NCBI GenBank assembly: GCA_040414675.1
Contig: JBEDUN010000171.1
Location: 1-31,641, forward strand
Reading direction: 5' to 3'
Source of the DNA: JARBAU01 sp040414675
GTDB taxonomy: Archaea > Thermoproteota > Nitrososphaeria > Nitrososphaerales > Nitrososphaeraceae
Length of the DNA: 31,641 bases
Positions within the stretch are counted from its first letter, which is position 1. Each line of letters begins with the position of its first letter. The notes beneath the pieces are model-generated. The model was not told the origin of the DNA, did not search any database, and saw nothing but the letters and a program-made list of their open reading frames with translations. Both the position numbers and the translations under genes were made by a program. Positions 23,759 through 31,174 of the stretch are shown piece by piece.

Positions 23759-23998
23759 TCAGTCTTTACTAGATTCTGTAGTTGTCCATTGAATTTTTCC
23801 ATTAATAATCCACTTGGCACTAACCAGATCCACGCCATCTGGACCCTTTACCTGTGGAACATCAATTACCAGACCATCAAACTTCATTGTAGTTGATATG
23901 TTTGTCCCTACTAGTTTGTCTACAATATCACCGATTATTTGAGCCTATTGACCTGGAACATTTTGTTGATTCGATTTGGCATTACTACTTTTGCTCAT
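23759..23998 (-). pseudogene. Small conserved-looking protein interrupted by amber codon
   Basis: ATG 23998 starts MSKSSNAKSNQQNVPGQ. Codon 18 is TAG (23947-23945), and the frame continues with AQIIGDIVDKLVGTNISTTM, KFDGLVIDVPQVKGPDGVDL, VSAKWIINGKIQWTTTESSK and D to TGA at 23759. The part after the stop is strongly protein-like, and the first in-frame ATG after the TAG is too far in. A CAG or GAG to TAG change would explain it. No family recognised. TAG is used as an ordinary stop by other genes here, so readthrough is unlikely. Confidence 0.6.
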
Positions 23999-23999
23999 G

Positions 24000-24453
24000 A
24001 TTATGGCTTCTTATGGATAAATGATATATTATTCTATCAATTATAAAATAGATTCTTAATCCTGCACACCCAAGCAAACACTTTCCAGACTTCCCGAAGC
24101 AACTGCTAACAAGCAAACCTATCAGCTGAAGCAATATTCATGTCATCTGAAGGAATGAGTTGTATAGCCAATCGGACTTTTCTAAGTATCCATCAATTGA
24201 CATTAATATATTAATATAAATCACATTTGAACTCTCATTTTATCAAGCTCCTGAATTATGCACCATTCTACACACTAATCCATTATGTGATTGAGGATAA
24301 ATGAGTCATCGGCCATAATGATTGAGAGTAGCTTCTACATGCGCCTCAAGAGCAAAATAGCGTTTAAAATTATGTCATCAGAAGTTACATCTATGACTTG
24401 AGAAGTGAACCAATCGCTCTGATAATGAAATAATAATTTTCAAATAACAATTC
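24000..24453. other. Intergenic region
   Basis: No gene seen. A C/A-rich stretch around 24061-24130 differs in composition from the AT-rich surroundings but has no open frame or repeat I can identify. Confidence 0.4.
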
Positions 24454-24990
24454 TCATGGATTAATTGTAAATTCAAATGGTTTTGTAAAGCTAGCTGCGT
24501 GACCATTCTCTGATTGATAATTGAGAGTTGCGGTTGCCTTAGTTTGACCTGATGCAAATGCTTGATATATTGTTCCGGAACTTGGACCAGCTATTGTAAC
24601 TTGATCACCTGGTTTTAGATGGAATGGAGGAGAAGATGTAGTACAACCTTGGGTATATCTTATGACTACATTATTGAGGAACTTTGCAGATAAAGGTGAA
24701 TCACACACGCCAGCACTGAATGTTATTGTACCTGGGGATTTATTGACTACAGTTGCACCTACTTCGAATTTACTTGGAACTTTAAGTTTTGAAGGAGATG
24801 TGTGAATATTTATCAGATCAACTTCCTTTGAAACATTCTCATTCGCTTTGCTTCCTGTGGAATTAACAGGGAATTGTGAGAACGCATACTGGATCTGGTT
24901 TAACGACATGGTCAGAACACTAGATAAAAGGAATACGAAAATTGTTATGGGTACCACTCTTAATCGAGTTAATTTGAAAGTGGTTTGCAT
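24454..24990 (-). CDS. Secreted Ig-like hypothetical protein (178 aa)
   Basis: Signal peptide: basic start (MQTTFKLTRLRVV), core PITIFVFLLSSVLTMSL, cleavage near YAFSQ. The mature part is a beta-sandwich-like domain: KLKVPSKFEVGATVVNKSPG, TITFSAGVCDSPLSAKF, VVIRYTQGCTTSSPPFHLKP, GDQVTIAGPSSGTIYQAF, ATATLNYQSENG and FTKPFEFTINP. The pattern (PSKFEVGATVVNKSPGTITF) resembles extracellular CARDB/BsuPI-like Ig domains that begin with a PxxFxVxxxVxN segment. Two cysteines (VCDSP and GCTTS) could form a disulphide. It is one of three minus-strand secreted genes in a row (24454, 25106, 25757), each with its own leader region. Confidence 0.75.
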   Translation of the reverse strand: MQTTFKLTRLRVVPITIFVFLLSSVLTMSLNQIQYAFSQFPVNSTGSKANENVSKEVDLINIHTSPSKLKVPSKFEVGATVVNKSPGTITFSAGVCDSPLSAKFLNNVVIRYTQGCTTSSPPFHLKPGDQVTIAGPSSGTIYQAFASGQTKATATLNYQSENGHAASFTKPFEFTINP

Positions 24991-25105
24991 GACAATCTAT
25001 TATTAGTGCATGTATTTGAGGATATCTCTAACAATACTAAACTGCTTCTCATGATATTTTATTGAAAATAAAGGAGGATTGAAGGAAAGACTAACGCTAT
25101 GCACA

Positions 25106-25573
25106 TTAATGACCGAATGGTGGTAGTAACCAAGTTTGTGCTACAGCATTAGACCAGGATGGTAGCGGACTGAGATCACCGGCTGGTTCTTGGGTAATCA
25201 CGATATCTGTATAGGTTGTGGCATTATTCATTACTTCCTGAAATCTCAAGCCTCCAGAATTCAATATTTTACCCATACTTAGCGCATAGTCTGAACCTTT
25301 TGAAGAATCATCCACAAGCCAGGCCTCAAAAACTTTACCGGAGTGAGGAATATAGTTTGTAGTAATACCGACATCAATTAAATTGCCGTTTGTACAAACG
25401 TCTGCTAGTCCAAATATTGTGCCACCATATCCTATTAAAGCACCAGTCTGGCATTTTATTGGTTTAGTCTGTGCATATTGAGGAGTTTGAGCGTACACTT
25501 TGACTAGAACGGGTGACATTGATAGTAAAGCTAGAGTTGTCAACATAACCGCTGCAACGACACTTAATCGCAT
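25106..25573 (-). CDS. Secreted hypothetical protein (155 aa)
   Basis: From ATG 25573: MRLSVVAAVMLTTLALLSMS, cleavage near KVYAQ. An upstream ATG at 25624 gives 17 more residues, but a minus-strand TTTATATT box (25595-25602) is about 26 nt before 25573, so the shorter form is preferred. The mature domain has CQTGALIGYGGTIFGLADVC, DVGITTNYIPHSGKVFEAWL, VDDSSKGSDYALSMGKIL and TYTDIVITQEPAGDLSPLP. GKVFEAWLVD followed by TDIVITQEPAGD recalls the extracellular domain of RskA-like anti-sigma factors and related archaeal secreted proteins; I treat that as a fold hint only. Two cysteines may pair. Confidence 0.72.
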   Translation of the reverse strand: MRLSVVAAVMLTTLALLSMSPVLVKVYAQTPQYAQTKPIKCQTGALIGYGGTIFGLADVCTNGNLIDVGITTNYIPHSGKVFEAWLVDDSSKGSDYALSMGKILNSGGLRFQEVMNNATTYTDIVITQEPAGDLSPLPSWSNAVAQTWLLPPFGH

Positions 25574-25756
25574 AATTCGAGTAACATTCGTAAGAATATA
25601 AATAGTATGCTGAGAGCGTTCCATTAGAGTAAATTCAGGTTAGTAATTAGCACCTACTAGTTTTTCGGTTAGGACATCATAATCCGATTTATAAGAATTG
25701 TAGACTTGTTGGGATCTTCAATCTAAAGTAGACCTAGGGAGTCACGGCTCAAGAAG

Positions 25757-26161
25757 TTATGGTATAAGATCTACCACGGTGTTGAACTTTTGAACTAGTC
25801 CTGGTAGGTCATTTTTACCTGTTTGTAGTTGCTTTATATTGGTTTGATTTATTCCAAGATCGAAAAGCTGCGGGAGCAGTGTTGACAGAGTTTTAATTCC
25901 ACCGGACTGCGAAAGTTTTTGTACCTGTTCGGTTAGATTACCACTCTGGGGCAAAGTGAGATTGGCACCTGATTTTGTATCCAGCTCTCTGAATTTTTGT
26001 GATACCGCAGCGAGTCTCTTCTGCACATCTTGTACTAGTTGAGGTGATGATGCCTGATTCTGATTTTGTGCCTTAGCTTCTAAGTGAAGCGTTGAAATTG
26101 ACATAGCCAGAAGAGAAATTATTGTTAATCCAGTTAAAGTTAATTTCATATTTGCTATCAT
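25757..26161 (-). CDS. Small secreted helical protein (134 aa)
   Basis: Signal peptide MKLTLTGLTIISLLAMSIST with cleavage near EAKAQ. The mature protein is polar and helical: PQLVQDVQKRLAAVSQKFRE, NLTLPQSGNLTEQVQKLSQS, IKTLSTLLPQLFDLGINQTN, DLPGLVQKFNTVVDLIP. No cysteines and no recognised domain. ATG 26161 or ATG 26149 could be the start; the TATA box (TTTATACT, about 26193-26201 on the minus strand) is about 36 nt before 26161, leaving a leader of about 10 nt that contains the palindrome AAGGGAGTTCCCTT. Confidence 0.68.
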   Translation of the reverse strand: MIANMKLTLTGLTIISLLAMSISTLHLEAKAQNQNQASSPQLVQDVQKRLAAVSQKFRELDTKSGANLTLPQSGNLTEQVQKLSQSGGIKTLSTLLPQLFDLGINQTNIKQLQTGKNDLPGLVQKFNTVVDLIP

Positions 26162-26175
26162 AAGGGAGTTCCCTT
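26162..26175. promoter_or_regulatory. Palindrome at the predicted transcription start
   Basis: AAGGGA, GT, TCCCTT directly before the 26161 start codon, and about 25 nt from the TATA box, so it overlaps the expected transcription start. It could be an operator or an SD-containing leader. Confidence 0.4.
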
Positions 26176-26420
26176 TAGAAAGTTTGTAGGTACAGTATAA
26201 ATTTGTTACTTGTAAGCATAATCTTGTCTAATTATAATTATAATTAGAATTGTAGATGTAATGAGGATGAGGATAGTGAATTAGAATGTCCTATATCTGA
26301 TGTCATAACATATGGTAAAGATAGTTCGACAAAAATTTGCGTCTGGAGATAAATCCAATTCTAGCTCATCCACTTTATTACTACTTTTTAAATTTAAAAA
26401 ACTCATGATTTTCTCCATCA

Positions 26421-26729
26421 TCAATCGCAAACAAAATCAGTTTCGTCTATCTCTATCGAGCCGTAGATACCAGACATGTTTAATGAACCATTTCTATCAA
26501 TAACCTTTTTGGCTTTCCTTAACCCCTCACCTTTTAATGTACTCATTACTCGCTTATTCAATCTGTCTGAAGGTGCATCTTTCCAGAATAACATTTGTTC
26601 CATATCGGAGTTACACAATGGAACTTGAATCTCTGGTTTAAAAGCTCGTATCTGACAATTCCAGACGTCCAAATCTACAATGATTCTTTTGGCAGTCTTT
26701 ATATTGTTCACGATCACCGTGGTGGTCAT
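26421..26729 (-). CDS. Hypothetical protein (102 aa)
   Basis: A soluble protein beginning MTTTVIVNNIKTAKRIIVDL, with DVWNCQIRAFKPEIQVPLCN, DMEQMLFWKDAPSDRLNKRV, STLKGEGLRKAKKVIDRNGS and an acidic C-terminus (GSIEIDETDFVCD). Three cysteines. The central part with KGEGLRKAKKVIDRNG looks like a small basic nucleic-acid-binding or enzyme fragment, but I recognise no family. A minus-strand GTATAC box lies about 20 nt upstream of ATG 26729. Overlapping plus-strand frames are weaker. Confidence 0.5.
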   Translation of the reverse strand: MTTTVIVNNIKTAKRIIVDLDVWNCQIRAFKPEIQVPLCNSDMEQMLFWKDAPSDRLNKRVMSTLKGEGLRKAKKVIDRNGSLNMSGIYGSIEIDETDFVCD

Positions 26730-26783
26730 GTTAGTAATAGTAATAGTATACGACGAGGTGATATTAAAGTCAGTTCAACATAA

Positions 26784-27412
26784 TACTTTCATTTTTCGCT
26801 CTTTCACGTATGTATAATTCATCTTTAAATCTGTAGTCTGAATACTGCGGCTGTCAAATTTGAACCTATCATCGTTCACTCACTACTACCACTAGTTGGG
26901 AGTTCCAGCGAACACGGTATTTTTTCCTACTCTATTAAGATGTTATATGTTGTTCATCATCAATTATTGGAGCTGATTTTCCATCGAAAAAGCAGAGATA
27001 GTCAAGAAAGTCACGATCTAGATACTCCAGACTAGAAAGTTGTTTATTGTGATTCTGCTTGGTCATCAGATCATGTTCATTTTACCTATTCTTATACTTC
27101 TTTGATAAAACTACTAGTAAAAATATCTATGCCCTTTATAATGATCTTTGCTGATTCTGGTTGTTTCTTATCTAGAAATTCCTTCAGTAATTTTTCATCT
27201 ATATTTTGGTAAATCTATGTGTATGCTGAATAGATCCTATCTATTTAATAATATACAATCTCACGTTACCAATTAGTTTCTTATTGTGTTGAGGAGTCTA
27301 TAATATTCGGATGCAATCAGATGTAACACATGAAATATCTTCACTTTTCAATACTATGAATCCTATGTCGTAAGTTTAAATATTCCATCACTAGCCAGTA
27401 GTATACTATTAA
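26784..27412. other. Long intergenic region (629 bp)
   Basis: No gene seen. It carries a TATA-like AGTTTAAATATT (27373-27384) about 34 nt before ATG 27413. Confidence 0.4.
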
Positions 27413-27970
27413 ATGAATGATACTCCTCCTGGTTGGAAACGAAGTGCGCTTGTTGGTCTCGGGGCTTTAGCTATAATCTTTTCGATACTTGTATTCATAC
27501 ACCCTGGAATGACTGTAGTCACACTGGTATACATTATGGGTATAACTTTGATCATTGTTGGACTTGAAAAAATTATCAGTGGAATATTTGAAAGACATGG
27601 ATCAAAGTGGGGTACCGTAGGTCTGGGAGCACTGGCCCTCATTTTCGGTTCTTTAGCTATGGCATTTCCGATAAGTACAGGAGTGTTCGTGATAGTTATG
27701 TTGGGAGTTGGTCTGCTGTTTGCTGGCATATCTCATCTAGTATATGGGTTTGGGAATAAAGGAAGTCCTGGCTGGGCGAGAGGATTTAGCATAGGTGCTG
27801 GTGCCTTGGCTGTTATTCTATCATTTCTGGTAATGGGATCGCCCTACGCGGGGGCAGTAGCAGTTTCTGTGTTCGTGGGAATTGCACTGTTAATAATAGG
27901 TATAGAAATAATATTAGTTGGGGGTACTGGCAGAAGAATCCCAATGATGCCCTCGGATATAAAGAGGTAA
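27413..27970 (+). CDS. DUF308 / HdeD-family membrane protein
   Basis: 185 residues, the usual length. Six membrane helices in three pairs are visible: ALVGLGALAIIFSILVFI, VVTLVYIMGITLIIVGLEKI, TVGLGALALIFGSLAMAF, GVFVIVMLGVGLLFAGISHL, SIGAGALAVILSFLVMGS and AVSVFVGIALLIIGIEII. Each odd helix carries the family GxGxLAxIxG-like signature, and the repeat pattern GALAIIFSILV, GALALIFGSLA, GALAVILSFLV shows the internal triplication. HdeD in enterobacteria is an acid-stress membrane protein, and archaeal members are uncharacterised. Short charged loops (FERHGSKWG) separate the pairs. It is a single gene. Confidence 0.92.
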   Translation: MNDTPPGWKRSALVGLGALAIIFSILVFIHPGMTVVTLVYIMGITLIIVGLEKIISGIFERHGSKWGTVGLGALALIFGSLAMAFPISTGVFVIVMLGVGLLFAGISHLVYGFGNKGSPGWARGFSIGAGALAVILSFLVMGSPYAGAVAVSVFVGIALLIIGIEIILVGGTGRRIPMMPSDIKR

Positions 27971-28024
27971 AATTATGCTTTATACCAATCTACTTTATCC
28001 CAGGCCATCCAGGTCTACTCTGCA

Positions 28025-28276
28025 GCCATATCATTTGTGTTGATTTTCTTCCTCTTGCACTATACACTACCAGGCATAAACACAGTTTATTTATTTTGGT
28101 ATAGCCAGTTCGATAATACCGAACACTATCATTGTCACTATTATTGCATTTACACTCAGGGAGTATGCGGGGATCTCTTAGACCTCTCCAAACGTGGAGT
28201 ATTCAAGGACATTGAGAGTGAATTACACACCCCAGTTTTTGTGGGTTGGTGGAAGCGTTCTATTCCAGTAGAATAA
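28025..28276 (+). pseudogene. Remnant of a membrane protein gene
   Basis: Two overlapping frames look protein-like in different halves. One gives a hydrophobic FIYFGIASSIIPNTIIVTII then AFTLREYAGIS (about 28083-28183). The other (the 28037-28276 frame) gives a credible C-terminus, DLLDLSKRGVFKDIESELHT then PVFVGWWKRSIPVE. A frameshift near 28160-28185 would join them into a membrane segment plus a soluble tail. No upstream portion is recognisable, so the gene is probably truncated too. Confidence 0.4.
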
Positions 28277-28278
28277 TA

Positions 28279-28401
28279 ATGGGAATGAAAAAAGGCCATG
28301 ACGAATGGCAATTTAGTAACGACAACAGTGGAAGCAACGACAAGGTAATTCAGTACACCAGCACGTTGCCGCAGTACGTCACTGAACAAAGGCAGAACTA
28401 A
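28279..28401 (+). CDS. Possible polar mini-protein (40 aa)
   Basis: ATG 28279 lies 2 nt after the stop of the preceding remnant: MGMKKGHDEWQFSNDNSGSN, DKVIQYTSTLPQYVTEQRQN. It is polar with even amino acid composition and good codon structure, suggesting it was or is translated as a second cistron. No family recognised, and it may have decayed with its neighbour. Confidence 0.35.
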   Translation: MGMKKGHDEWQFSNDNSGSNDKVIQYTSTLPQYVTEQRQN

Positions 28402-28638
28402 CTTAGTAGTTTGGTCTTTAAACTTTCTAGACCACCTGTTATTACTCCTCGAATGTGACATTTTTTATGGCCAATTCAGTTGTATTTTTGGTCTGGTTGA
28501 TTCTAGTTAAACTGTTTTGTTATGTTGCTGATATGTTGCACTGCATTACACTGTACATATACTGCCTATATAACTCTCCTCATTCATAAAAGGCGAAGAC
28601 ACTGGATGCTCTCCATTGTACTTCAAAGACAAGTGATT

Positions 28639-28687
28639 ATGGTAATGGTATTGCCGTTCTCTGTGGTGATCGGTGATCCATTACCAT
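28639..28687. repeat. 10-bp perfect inverted repeat, 29-nt spacer, in the 28402-28978 gap
   Basis: ATGGTAATGG (28639-28648) and its exact complement CCATTACCAT (28678-28687). The spacer contains GTGATCGGTGATC, a short direct repeat. No gene is convincing in 28402-28978; the TATA box of the next gene is near 28950-28965. Confidence 0.65.
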
Positions 28688-28978
28688 ACTTTTTGAATAA
28701 TACTTGCGATTAATACTTTAGTGTCATTTTTCGCAAAAGTTGGTTTGCCACAAATTTGATTAAGGTTGTTTAGAATGTTTTACTGTACACGTTAAGGTTC
28801 ACTGCTTTTGCGTCTTTTTTAGTTGATATTCAGCAATCATTAGATTTCCAACTATGTTCTCTAATTTCAGATCCGACCAAGTTCTGTATTCTGTATTCTG
28901 ATTTGCCAATCTTCTTGACGATTGTTTCATAATGTAATCAGAAAATCCTAAATAATTATATATTTACTGGTAAATGAT

Positions 28979-29368
28979 TTGATACTCATAGTCGATGATG
29001 ATCAGGATATTGCATCTTTAATTAAGATCGGTCTTGAAAAGATTGGTCTTTTGGTATCTTCTTTTACAGATCCCTTGTTAGCTCTTGAAGAGTTCAGTAA
29101 GAAACAGTCAAATTATGAACTTGTAATTTCAGATATTAGGATGCCTAGCATGAATGGCTATGAGTTTGTAAAACAAATAAAGAAAATCAATCCAAAAGTA
29201 AGTGTAATACTTATGACTGCTTTTGAAATAGAAGACAGTGAGTTTCATCGTATCTTGCCATCAATCAAGATTGATGGTTTTCTTCAAAAGCCATTTTCCA
29301 TGTCAAAGCTAAATGAAATGTTGGGAAAAATCAATCAAAGGCATACCGGATTATCATCATCGTCATAA
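28979..29368 (+). CDS. Stand-alone CheY-like response regulator
   Basis: 129 residues, a single receiver domain. It starts directly with MILIVDDDQDIASLIKIGLE (acidic residues D6-D8), has phospho-acceptor D52 in ISDIRMPSMNG, T80 in LMTAFE and K104 in QKPFS, all the residues needed for phosphorylation. The start is TTG 28979; the ATG five bases earlier is out of frame. An AT-rich TATA box (AATTATATATTT, about 28953-28964) is about 21-25 nt upstream, so the transcript is leaderless. A Ser-rich tail (GLSSSS) ends the protein. It shares the MPxMNG/EKP pattern with the 12333 regulator, and no kinase is nearby. Confidence 0.9.
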   Translation: MILIVDDDQDIASLIKIGLEKIGLLVSSFTDPLLALEEFSKKQSNYELVISDIRMPSMNGYEFVKQIKKINPKVSVILMTAFEIEDSEFHRILPSIKIDGFLQKPFSMSKLNEMLGKINQRHTGLSSSS

Positions 29369-29746
29369 ATCCATGTCCTTAGGACATTCTACTTGTAGTA
29401 TCGGTTATTATATATTGTTGTCCAAATTTTATAAAATGAGCTGGAGTGCAAGATTTAAAATGCCATCTAAGTAACGCCTTGAACCAAATTAATCAAGTGT
29501 TGTACTTACGTAGATGGTTACATTTCTAACTACCTACATGGTTTACACTTAGCCGCTTAGTCCATTTATCAAGACTTTCAATACTATCCTAGGTAGTCTT
29601 TATTCCTTTTCACTTTGTTCAACCAGCCTAGTCTATGAAACGCTGCTGCCTACTATTCAGAGGACATTGTTTGACCCAACCATTAACATAAAAGAGATGA
29701 ATCATTAATTATGCAGATGTAATGAATTGAAGATTATTATTGGAAA
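29369..29746. other. Convergent intergenic region with repeat copy 2
   Basis: No gene seen between the ends of the response regulator and the minus-strand HTH gene. It contains the dispersed repeat at 29571-29605. Confidence 0.45.
29571..29605. repeat. Dispersed repeat, copy 2
   Basis: Same orientation as 21732-21766 and 32 of 35 positions identical, including the ACTATCCTAGGTAGT near-palindrome. Downstream DNA to about 29675 shows further patchy similarity to copy 1 (ACCAGC, TATGAAA, AGAGG, CCCAA in the same order). Confidence 0.8.
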
Positions 29747-30001
29747 TTATATGAAAGTCTTCATATTATTGCAAATAGTTAGAAAGTGCATTCCCTTTCT
29801 AGTAGTCTTATAAATTCTCCGAAGTCGCTCATGCTTTATTTGTATTAAACCACATTCATGAAGAAAGAATAAATGTTCCTTGAAGAGTCCGTAAGGGATA
29901 TTTGCCCTGTTTAAAATATCTACTTGTGGTACCTCATTACCATTAGTAATATTTAAAATAGATTCAAGTATGTCAAATCTGTCTCTATAACAACGTTGCA
30001 T
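29747..30001 (-). CDS. Winged-helix transcriptional regulator (HTH_45 type)
   Basis: 84 residues, a single winged-helix domain: YRDRFDILESILNITNGNEV, PQVDILNRANIPYGLFKEHL, FFLHECGLIQI and a wing leading to IYKTTRKGMHFL. This is the layout of the small archaeal HTH_45 regulators that are greatly expanded in thaumarchaea. The recognition helix corresponds to IPYGLFKEHLFFLHEC. No ligand domain. A minus-strand GTTATACT box (30023-30030) about 25 nt before ATG 30001 supports the start and a leaderless transcript. Its target genes cannot be deduced. Confidence 0.85.
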   Translation of the reverse strand: MQRCYRDRFDILESILNITNGNEVPQVDILNRANIPYGLFKEHLFFLHECGLIQIKHERLRRIYKTTRKGMHFLTICNNMKTFI

Positions 30002-30737
30002 TTATACCACGACAGTATTTACAGTATAACGACGTGTTCCTTGAGAACTATAGGCCATATCAAGTCTAAAGATCAATATACAAGTGAGTACTGCAATTAA
30101 GAACGATCTTGTCACGACAACCATAGCCTTTTTGCCAATAGGCATTATTTGGTCTGCAGTCTGATTTAACAGAATCCTATTTAAGTCTAACTTAACCGTG
30201 TTAACTACTCATCAAATAAAATTATAATAATCAAAGTTTTATTATCTTAAATTTATCAAGAAGTGAAGTATGTAATTATATAACCATTCTTGAGGAATAA
30301 TCCCTTTATACTACTTTGCAGTAAACGCGTTAATGTACAAACGATAACTGTTTGTCATATCGGCGACAATACTGTTGACTGCGCTCGCCTTTAATATTAT
30401 ATAAAATATCATTAGTCTCGATTAAATTGTATTTTGATACTAGGAGGTAGAAAATCTATTCCATTCAAAGATTATATACCCATTAATCTATTAAAATTTA
30501 GAAATATCTCATTATATTATGAAATTGTCAATCATGATCTTATGCGCAGATCCTATGGATAACGATTTTCTAAATTATTCAATAAAAGTTTTAGATATAT
30601 TATTTAGTGAATATACGAATTTAGTATATTTAGTATGTATTACAAATTATGGATGATTGATATTATCATTCCTAACTGATTATTTTAAAATTCCTATACC
30701 GAATTTTTTATAAAAAATGTATTATATTATTCAGAGA
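30002..30737. other. Long intergenic region (736 bp)
   Basis: No gene seen. It contains the minus-strand TATA box of the HTH gene at 30023-30030 and a TTTATAAA box at about 30707-30714, about 27 nt before ATG 30738. Confidence 0.45.
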
Positions 30738-30935
30738 ATGATAACGAAAACAAGATTAATTTTCATGACAATGATCATAGCGTCATTGACACTTGGAATA
30801 GCAGCGGTAACGACTAACACTCAGCCTGCATCTGCTCAGAGCAGTGGCGGCGGAATGCCAAGCTATACACCACCAGGCGGTAGTGCCGGTTCAGCAAGTC
30901 CAGGAAATTCAACATCAGGTAACGGAACAAAGTAG
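30738..30935 (+). CDS. Small secreted Gly/Ser/Pro-rich protein (65 aa)
   Basis: From ATG 30738: a signal peptide MITKTRLIFMTMIIASLTLG with cleavage at PASAQ, leaving a mature peptide of about 30 residues made almost only of Gly, Ser, Pro, Thr and Asn (SSGGGMPSYTPPGGSAGSAS). An ATG at 30717 is in frame, but it lies only a few bases after the TTTATAAA box, whereas 30738 is at leaderless distance, so I chose 30738. Such short low-complexity exported peptides are frequent in these archaea; no function is known. Confidence 0.7.
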   Translation: MITKTRLIFMTMIIASLTLGIAAVTTNTQPASAQSSGGGMPSYTPPGGSAGSASPGNSTSGNGTK

Positions 30936-30965
30936 GGAAAAAATACAGGTGTTGAATATGTATGA

Positions 30966-31169
30966 ATAGAGGAAGAAACTACAGAATATACTTGCCCATG
31001 TCATCCGTCAGGCAGCACATGGTCAACATGTGCAAGTACAGGGTGTGATATAAAAGGTGGAATGGGCGAAGCCATGAATTCAATTGAAATAGGAATTATG
31101 ATGTGGCAAAAGACATTCTTTAAGACCAAAATTGAATTGATGTCTGAGAAATTAAAGAAGAGGATGTAA
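30966..31169 (+). CDS. Cys-rich ORF without a normal start codon
   Basis: The frame opens right after a TGA (30963-30965) and runs 67 codons: EEETTEYTCPCHPSGSTWST, CASTGCDIKGGMGEAMNSIE, IGIMMWQKTFFKTKIELMSE and KLKKRM. The C-P-C-H-P...C...C pattern looks like a metal-binding knuckle, followed by a helix with basic end. No ATG, GTG or TTG occurs before the Cys region; the first ATG comes after it. It ends 5 nt before the aquaporin ATG, so the two are probably one transcript. Either the start was lost, an upstream frameshift separated it, or ATA 30966 is used. Confidence 0.5.
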   Translation: MEEETTEYTCPCHPSGSTWSTCASTGCDIKGGMGEAMNSIEIGIMMWQKTFFKTKIELMSEKLKKRM

Positions 31170-31174
31170 GCAAG

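Noticed and set aside
16347..23998. Reassignment of TAG or pyrrolysine use
   Set aside because: TAG ends several intact genes here (for example 2186, 2908, 6769, 12953), and the two interrupted frames lie in unrelated small genes, so decay or error is simpler.
27409..27729. Minus-strand frame opposite the DUF308 gene
   Set aside because: A Pro/Thr/Ile-rich mirror of membrane helices; the plus strand is a clear family member.
28156..28461. Minus-strand frame of 101 codons
   Set aside because: Low-quality sequence with no domain; it overlaps plus-strand frames with better coding character.
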